Assembly (NCBI GenBank): GCA_039183635.1
Contig: JBCDBL010000088.1
Location: 1 to 18,219 of the forward strand
Reading direction: 5' to 3'
Origin: JBCDBL01 sp039183635
Lineage (GTDB): Bacteria > Pseudomonadota > Alphaproteobacteria > Caulobacterales > Parvularculaceae
DNA: 18,219 nt
Part shown: piece by piece, positions 14,060 to 18,219 of the stretch
Layout of the letters: each line of letters starts with the position of its first letter
Numbering within the stretch: position 1 is the stretch's first letter
Position numbers and translations under genes: made by a program
Notes under the pieces: model-generated
The model's database searches: none
The model's input: the letters and a program-made list of their open reading frames with translations, nothing else
What the model was told of the DNA's origin: nothing

Positions 14060-15143
14060 AGCGGCGGACAGGGGCGCCGGCGGCGCGGGCTTTCTTCATC
14101 ACGAAGCTGATCACCTGGGCCACAGCCTTGTAGTGTTCCACTGGAATCTCCTCCTCAAGCTCCACAGTGGCGTGCAGCGCGCGGGCGAGCGGCGGGTTTT
14201 CGACAATCGGCACTTTGTGCTCTTTCGCCGTCTCCCGGATTTTGAGCGCAAGCGCGTCGACGCCTTTGGCGACGCAGACCGGCGCGCCGAGGGCGCCGGC
14301 TTCATACTTTAACGCAACAGCGAAGTGCGTGGGGTTTGTAATGACGACGCTGGCGTTCGGCACTTCCGCCATCATGCGTTGCCGGGCGCGCTCCTGGCGC
14401 AATTGCCGTATTTTCGCTTTCACAAGCGGGTCGCCCTCGGACTGTTTGTGTTCGTCCTTCACCTCTTGCTTGGTCATGCGTTGCCGTTCGTACCAGGTGT
14501 GACGCTGGTAGACATAATCCAGGGCGGCGATGACCGCCAGAGCCGCCAGAACGCCGCCCATCATCTTTAAAGCAAGCCCCTTCGCCAGGGGCAATAAGAC
14601 GACCGGATCGGCCGTCACCAACAGACCAAGCTTATCCCGCTCCGGCCATATGATGAAAAACAGCAACGCTCCGACAACACCAAGCTTCGCGATCCCCTTG
14701 CCGAAATTCACAAGCGCCATCGTCCCGAACAGACGCTTGGCGCCGGATATGGGGGAGATTTTCGACAGTTTCGGCTTCATTTTTTCTGCACTCAGCACCG
14801 GCTGCTGCTGCACGTAATTGCCGAGAAACGCACCGATCACCAAAAGCGCGCCGATGAGCCCCAGCGCGGCGGCCAGAGCAGACATCAGCGTACGCAGCAT
14901 TTTCATCAGGCTCGCCGGGTCCATCTGAAACGCATGGGGGTGATCGAGAAACGCAACGCTCGCCTCCCCGACGCCCCGCGCCGCCGGACCGGACAGCATC
15001 GCGGCGGCCGCCGTGGCGGCGAGCAAGACGAACCAGACCGACACCTCCTGGCTTTTCGGGGCGTCGCCTTTTTTTCGCGCCTCATCCAGTTTCTTGGATG
15101 TCGGCTCCTCTGTCTTCTGGGAAGGGTCCTGGTCTTCCGACAC
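14058..15143 (-). CDS. flhB: Flagellar export switch protein FlhB
   Basis: 361 residues. FlhB is the inner-membrane component of the flagellar type III export gate and switches export from rod/hook to filament substrates. The N-terminus has the family start DQDPSQKTEEPTSKKLDEAR, four hydrophobic segments lie between about 36 and 210, and the cytoplasmic domain has the self-cleavage motif NPTH (270-273) followed by FAVALKYE. The start is a GTG at 15143, with GGAGG in the end of fliR 6 bases upstream; no ATG fits. It is 9 bases after fliR and is the last gene of the fliQ-fliR-flhB run. A CKR-type repeat disrupted by an element lies just downstream of its stop, and no simple terminator was seen. 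Confidence 0.97.
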   Translation of the reverse strand: MSEDQDPSQKTEEPTSKKLDEARKKGDAPKSQEVSVWFVLLAATAAAAMLSGPAARGVGEASVAFLDHPHAFQMDPASLMKMLRTLMSALAAALGLIGALLVIGAFLGNYVQQQPVLSAEKMKPKLSKISPISGAKRLFGTMALVNFGKGIAKLGVVGALLFFIIWPERDKLGLLVTADPVVLLPLAKGLALKMMGGVLAALAVIAALDYVYQRHTWYERQRMTKQEVKDEHKQSEGDPLVKAKIRQLRQERARQRMMAEVPNASVVITNPTHFAVALKYEAGALGAPVCVAKGVDALALKIRETAKEHKVPIVENPPLARALHATVELEEEIPVEHYKAVAQVISFVMKKARAAGAPVRR

Positions 15144-15152
15144 GGCCGCCTC

Positions 15153-15914
15153 CTACGCCAGGAACTGGACGAGGAACGCCTCATACGCCGTGAGGAACGC
15201 CGTCATGATCAAAGACAGGAGCAGCATCAGCAGCAAAAAGCCGAGCAGAATATTCGCTGGCATGGCGATGAAGAAAATCTGCACCTGGGGCATAAGGCGC
15301 GACAACAGGCCGATGCCGAGGTAAAAACACAGACCGAAGACGAAAAACGGCGCAGCGAGCTGAAGCCCTAAACGGAACGCCCCGGCGAAGGCGGTGAGCG
15401 CGATTTCCGATATGTCCGGAAAACTTAAAAACGTTCCCGGAGCAAATAATATATACGAGTCCCGCATCGCCGCCAGCATGACATGGTGCAGATCCGTGGC
15501 GAAAATCATCGTCACGCCGAGGATCGTCAAAAAGCTGCCGATCATGGCGCCCTGGGTCTGTTGGGTGGGGTCCATCGCCTGAGCCATGGCGAGGCCCGTC
15601 TGCATGGAGATCATCTGGCCTGCAATGTTAAGCGCGCTCAGCAGGATGCGGGCGGTGACGCCAATGAACAGGCCGACCAGAATTTCACCTACGACGACGC
15701 CCACAAGGCCGAGCACCGTTTCCGGCGGCATGCCGTAATAGCGGGAGGCGAAGGGAAACATGGCGGCGGACACAGCGAAAGCGGCGCCCATGCGGATTTG
15801 CGGGTTTAAGGACTGGTCGCCGAAAGCGGGAATGGTCATCATGATGGTTCCCACACGGGCGAAAATCGCAAAGAACGCAAACACGTTCATGACGCCAAGA
15901 TCGGTAAGGCTCAT
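15153..15914 (-). CDS. fliR: Flagellar export gate protein FliR
   Basis: 253 residues, normal for FliR, which with FliP and FliQ forms the export pore of the flagellar basal body. It has about six hydrophobic segments. Recognisable pieces are FAFFAIFARVGTIMMTIPAFGD near the N-terminus (first 20 residues of that pattern being most conserved), LVGLFIGVTARI, GQMISMQTGLAMA and the C-terminal MPQVQIFFIAMPANI. The ATG at 15914 is preceded by a purine-rich GGGGGAGGGG; an in-frame upstream start overlaps fliQ and adds non-conserved residues. The gap to fliQ is 16 bases and to flhB 9 bases, so a single transcript is likely, driven from the CtrA-boxed region before fliQ. Confidence 0.96.
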   Translation of the reverse strand: MSLTDLGVMNVFAFFAIFARVGTIMMTIPAFGDQSLNPQIRMGAAFAVSAAMFPFASRYYGMPPETVLGLVGVVVGEILVGLFIGVTARILLSALNIAGQMISMQTGLAMAQAMDPTQQTQGAMIGSFLTILGVTMIFATDLHHVMLAAMRDSYILFAPGTFLSFPDISEIALTAFAGAFRLGLQLAAPFFVFGLCFYLGIGLLSRLMPQVQIFFIAMPANILLGFLLLMLLLSLIMTAFLTAYEAFLVQFLA

Positions 15915-15930
15915 GCTAAGCCCCTCCCCC

Positions 15931-16197
15931 CTAGCCTGCGGCGACAAGCGCCATCAAACGCGCAAAAAGATCGCCGATGGTCTCCCCCATCATTGGCAGG
16001 AAGAACAATAGCGAGAAGAAAATCGCCACAATCTTCGGCACAAAGACAAGGGTCATCTCCTGAACCTGTGTCAACGCCTGCAACAACGCGATGGACAGTC
16101 CGATCGAAAGAGCAATCAGCATCACGGGGCCGGCCATGACCAGCGCCACCCAAATGGCGTCACGGGCGATGTCGAGAATCTCAGGGCCGGTGAACAT
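15931..16197 (-). CDS. fliQ: Flagellar export gate protein FliQ
   Basis: 88 residues, the usual size, with two membrane segments (about 14-42 and 52-75). FliQ packs around the FliP-FliR core of the export gate. Conserved pieces are seen: ALVMAGPVMLIALSIGL, ALLQALTQVQEMTL and FVPKIVAIF. The ATG at 16197 is chosen; a GTG at 16227 would add ten basic residues with no ribosome site. The site before the ATG is also weak (GAAGAAAG). It is the first gene of fliQ-fliR-flhB, and a perfect CtrA box lies about 105 bases upstream. Confidence 0.96.
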   Translation of the reverse strand: MFTGPEILDIARDAIWVALVMAGPVMLIALSIGLSIALLQALTQVQEMTLVFVPKIVAIFFSLLFFLPMMGETIGDLFARLMALVAAG

Positions 16198-16299
16198 GAA
16201 CGCGCGCTTTCTTCGCAACGCCCGCACAAGGGGCGCCGCAGACGATAGGAACCACGATTATTTTTCGCGCGCTATGGTTAAGGATGGGTCAATCGACTG

Positions 16300-16314
16300 T
16301 TAAGACGCCGTTAA
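16300..16314 (-). promoter_or_regulatory. CtrA binding site upstream of fliQ
   Basis: TTAA-GACGCCG-TTAA is a perfect TTAA-N7-TTAA; on the minus strand it reads TTAA-CGGCGTC-TTAAC, including the trailing C of the consensus. A further half-site TTAA lies at 16278-16281, closer to the gene. The Caulobacter fliQ promoter is a classic CtrA target, so both sequence and place agree. Binding itself is inferred. Confidence 0.78.
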
Positions 16315-16328
16315 GGCTTTTTGAGCCG

Positions 16329-17141
16329 CTATGCTTTGCGGGCGAAGAGCAGCATGTCTTTACCATGTCCGGGATTATCCAATCGCACTTCTTTTGCGAT
16401 CTGGGAAAAACCGTAATGTTTCAAAATACGGATCAGCTCGTCCTCTTCGAGCCAAAGGGCGTAACGATCCAGGCCGCCAGAAAAATTCTTATCTTTTTTC
16501 GCCGCTTTGGGATCGACAGAGCGATAATAGTGCTTATGCCCCCGATAGGCCAGATCTCCGTTTTCCACGGTCTCAACCCCGGTGACCAAATTTTGATGAC
16601 CTTGCGGCGTATACTCAGGATCGAACAGGACCGTCCAAATAAAAATACCGTCCTTCGAGACCCGCGCCGCGTCCCGGATAATCGCGCCGGGGTCCGTCAT
16701 ATGATAAAGGACGCCGCAAGCGCTCACCAGATCATAATGCTGATCGCACGCCTCAAGATATTTTGCAAAATCCCCCAAAAGGAATTGGGTGTTCTTGGAG
16801 CGCGCTGCATTTTTTATCAGTAACGACTTTAAAAAATGAGCTTCATTGGCTTCAACGCCCGTCACGCTCGCGCATCCAAGGCTTTCATACTGCAACGTAT
16901 GCGCTCCTTCGAAAGAGCCGAGCTCCAAAACGGATTTCCCGGTTAAATCGCCATAGTGACGCGCAAGCCAGTTTAATCGCGGATCGGGGTATAGAACCGC
17001 TGCGCCGCTGGTTCTGACGTTCAAATGCTTAAAGTTCGTGACCCACGTCCCATCGGCCAAGTCTAACCCGTTTTGCGCTGTCGCTGCGCCGTCGCAAAAC
17101 ATAGCTTGATCTGGATCATAGAACCGGCGCTCCGTCGTCAT
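16329..17141 (-). CDS. Class I SAM-dependent methyltransferase
   Basis: 270 residues. A Rossmann-type SAM-binding core is visible: motif I VLELGSFEGAHT (71-82), the acidic ribose-binding Glu97 in VTGVEANE, LLGDFAKYL (121-129) for adenine contact and YDLVSACGVLYHM (136-148) as motif IV. The GVLYHM piece and the order of motifs recall CmoB-like/Methyltransf_23 enzymes, but the rest diverges and the substrate is unknown. The ATG at 17141 has AAGGA about 7 bases upstream. It lies just upstream of the flagellar operon on the same strand, 131 bases from fliQ, with the CtrA box between, so it is probably a separate transcript. A role in flagellin or surface-glycan methylation is only a guess from position. 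It is visibly less GC-rich than its neighbours. Confidence 0.82.
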   Translation of the reverse strand: MTTERRFYDPDQAMFCDGAATAQNGLDLADGTWVTNFKHLNVRTSGAAVLYPDPRLNWLARHYGDLTGKSVLELGSFEGAHTLQYESLGCASVTGVEANEAHFLKSLLIKNAARSKNTQFLLGDFAKYLEACDQHYDLVSACGVLYHMTDPGAIIRDAARVSKDGIFIWTVLFDPEYTPQGHQNLVTGVETVENGDLAYRGHKHYYRSVDPKAAKKDKNFSGGLDRYALWLEEDELIRILKHYGFSQIAKEVRLDNPGHGKDMLLFARKA

Positions 17142-17231
17142 ATCGCATCCTTAGAAAATATCGCAGCAATCATATAAATTGACATGCCTTTCTGTAAGCG
17201 GAGTGAAAATCGACCAGAAAAACCAAACACG

Positions 17232-17275
17232 TTAATCCTTAGGGCGCTCGATCAAATCCGGCTGTTAAGGATTAA
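17232..17275. repeat. Inverted repeat TTAATCCTTA/TAAGGATTAA
   Basis: A perfect 10-base inverted pair (17232-17241 and 17266-17275) with a 24-base spacer, in the gap between the GST and methyltransferase genes. It starts 12 bases after the GST stop. There is no T-run after it on the minus strand, so it is either a weak terminator or a pair of binding half-sites for methyltransferase expression. Confidence 0.45.
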
Positions 17276-17286
17276 GACCTGGCGTC

Positions 17287-17910
17287 CTAAATCTCCGCTT
17301 CCGCACCCGCGGCGTTGTCGAGCGCATCCGCACGCTGATACGCCGGGCGCTCTTTCATACGCGCAGCGTAATCGATAAAGGCCGGCCGCGGATCTATAGT
17401 TTTAAAACCGAGGCCCCACACAATCTGCGCGCCAACGTAAACATCTGCGGCGCTGAAGCCTGCGCCGGCCACATGCGCGTTACGAGACAAAACGCCCTCC
17501 AGAACATCCATAACATTCTCATACGTTCCGTAGCCCGCTGTCGCCGCTTTGTCCGCCGGCGCCTCCAATCCCATCGCATGCGCGGTGACGGCCGCCTCAA
17601 CCGGACCGGCGCCGAAAAACAGCCAACGATAGTAAGCCGCGCGCTGGCTCAACGGCGGAGCGAGCCCCGCCTCAGGGAACGCATCGGCAAGATAAGTACA
17701 GATGGCCGCACATTCTGTAACAACATGATCGCCATGGGTGATCGCCGGCACCTTGCCCATCGGGTTGATCGCAAGATACTCCGGCGCCTTCATGGACGTT
17801 CCGTAACCCAGAATTTCGACCTCGTAAGGAACGCCCGTTTCTTCAAGCATCCACCGCGCGATACGCCCCCGGGACATCGGGTTCGTGTAAAGCGTCAGTT
17901 TTTCAGACAT
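17287..17910 (-). CDS. Glutathione S-transferase family protein
   Basis: 207 residues. The N-terminal thioredoxin-like domain shows LTLYTNPMSRGRIARWMLEE with a probable catalytic Ser13 (NPMSRG), then the cis-Pro loop NPMGKVPAITHGD and VVTECAAICTYLA with the glutathione-contact Glu. The C-terminal helical domain contains GAGFSAADVYVGAQIVWGL, the conserved N-capping region. It differs from the CPYA-type GST at 198-860. GSTs of this kind conjugate or reduce electrophiles with glutathione; the substrate is unknown. The ATG at 17910 is preceded by GGGAG 7 bases upstream. It lies 63 bases downstream of the PhoX-like gene on the same strand. Confidence 0.9.
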   Translation of the reverse strand: MSEKLTLYTNPMSRGRIARWMLEETGVPYEVEILGYGTSMKAPEYLAINPMGKVPAITHGDHVVTECAAICTYLADAFPEAGLAPPLSQRAAYYRWLFFGAGPVEAAVTAHAMGLEAPADKAATAGYGTYENVMDVLEGVLSRNAHVAGAGFSAADVYVGAQIVWGLGFKTIDPRPAFIDYAARMKERPAYQRADALDNAAGAEAEI

Positions 17911-17973
17911 ATTCGATCTCCCTCGAGGTTTGCACGTTCAAACTAACGCAAACCCCGAAGGCGGTACAATACG

Positions 17974-18219
17974 TTATGTCATCTGCGCCCATGGGCCGGT
18001 GATCGCCAGGGTGATCCCCGGGACCTGGATGTTGACGAACAATGTCGTTCCGTCTGGAGAGAAACAGGCGCCGCAGAGCTCGCTGAGACTTGTGCGCGCC
18101 AGAGGCGCAATGCGCCCGTCCGGCGACAATGCGCGCAAGAAATTATCCCCGCCGCCATCCTCACAAACCACAAGATGGCCCGTCGGCGCAGCGACGATGT
18201 TATCGCAACGCTCCATAGC
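17974..18219 (-). CDS. PhoX-like phosphatase (DUF839), C-terminal part only
   Basis: The last 81 codons of a gene that enters from the right edge. The visible end contains CDNIVAAPTGHLVVCEDGGG, NFLRALSPDGRIAPLAR, GACFSPDGTTLFVNIQ and ends near GITLAITGPW. This run of CEDG and FSPDG-x-TLFVNIQ-P-G followed by a terminal GPW is characteristic of the C-terminus of PhoX/DUF839 proteins, a calcium/iron-dependent alkaline phosphatase family that is normally Tat-exported. The signal peptide and most metal ligands are outside the window, so activity cannot be judged. Confidence 0.82.
   Translation of the reverse strand, partial: AMERCDNIVAAPTGHLVVCEDGGGDNFLRALSPDGRIAPLARTSLSELCGACFSPDGTTLFVNIQVPGITLAITGPWAQMT

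Noticed and set aside
1..18219. tRNA genes, CRISPR arrays, phage or transposase genes
   Set aside because: No T-loop-like GTTCGAATCC segments with acceptor pairing, no regularly spaced repeats and no integrase/transposase motifs were found in any frame.

Overview
The window looks like chromosomal DNA of a flagellated alphaproteobacterium of the Caulobacter/Parvularcula/Hyphomonas kind. The evidence is a CckA-type hybrid kinase, a GapR (DUF2312) nucleoid protein, a fliQ-fliR-flhB export operon with a perfect CtrA box (TTAA-N7-TTAA) in front of it, and an alphaproteobacterial-type LexA site at recA. Coding density is high. No tRNA, rRNA, CRISPR array, transposase or phage gene was seen, so this is core-type rather than accessory DNA.

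Left part (1-3198, minus strand): a compact run of ABC1/UbiB-like kinase, TrhO-type tRNA hydroxylase (rhodanese), a GST and the start of a class V PLP enzyme. The last three genes are joined by 4-base ATGA overlaps. A 545-base divergent spacer follows, carrying a 131-base imperfect inverted repeat, and then a sigma54-type response regulator resembling TacA (3744-5297, plus strand).

Middle (5540-8450): a basic hypothetical protein, gapR and recA on the minus strand. recA has a readable promoter overlapped by a LexA-like site, and a repeat element plus a terminator downstream. An isolated 61-residue predicted membrane protein (8265-8450, plus strand) is preceded by two tandem copies of a GCGCA-N5-TGCGC dyad placed over its likely promoter.

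Right part (8578-18219): cckA with an unusually long sensory region; a membrane-anchored AraC-type regulator divergent from a membrane acyltransferase; a repeat-filled convergent spacer; flhB, fliR and fliQ; a SAM methyltransferase; a second GST; and the 3' end of a PhoX-like (DUF839) gene.

Regulatory theme: CckA controls CtrA phosphorylation in this bacterial group, CtrA has a predicted site at the fliQRB operon, and TacA-like and GapR proteins belong to the same cell-cycle and polar-development biology. The most unusual non-coding observation is in the spacer 13753-14057. A roughly 221-base palindromic element with terminal inverted repeats, flanked by GCTCTAG on both sides, appears to be inserted into a smaller two-module repeat. 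Taking it out leaves about 104 bases, the same length and layout as the repeat downstream of recA (6558-6661). No clearly novel multi-gene system was found. The best candidate for an undescribed unit is the small membrane protein with its tandem operators.
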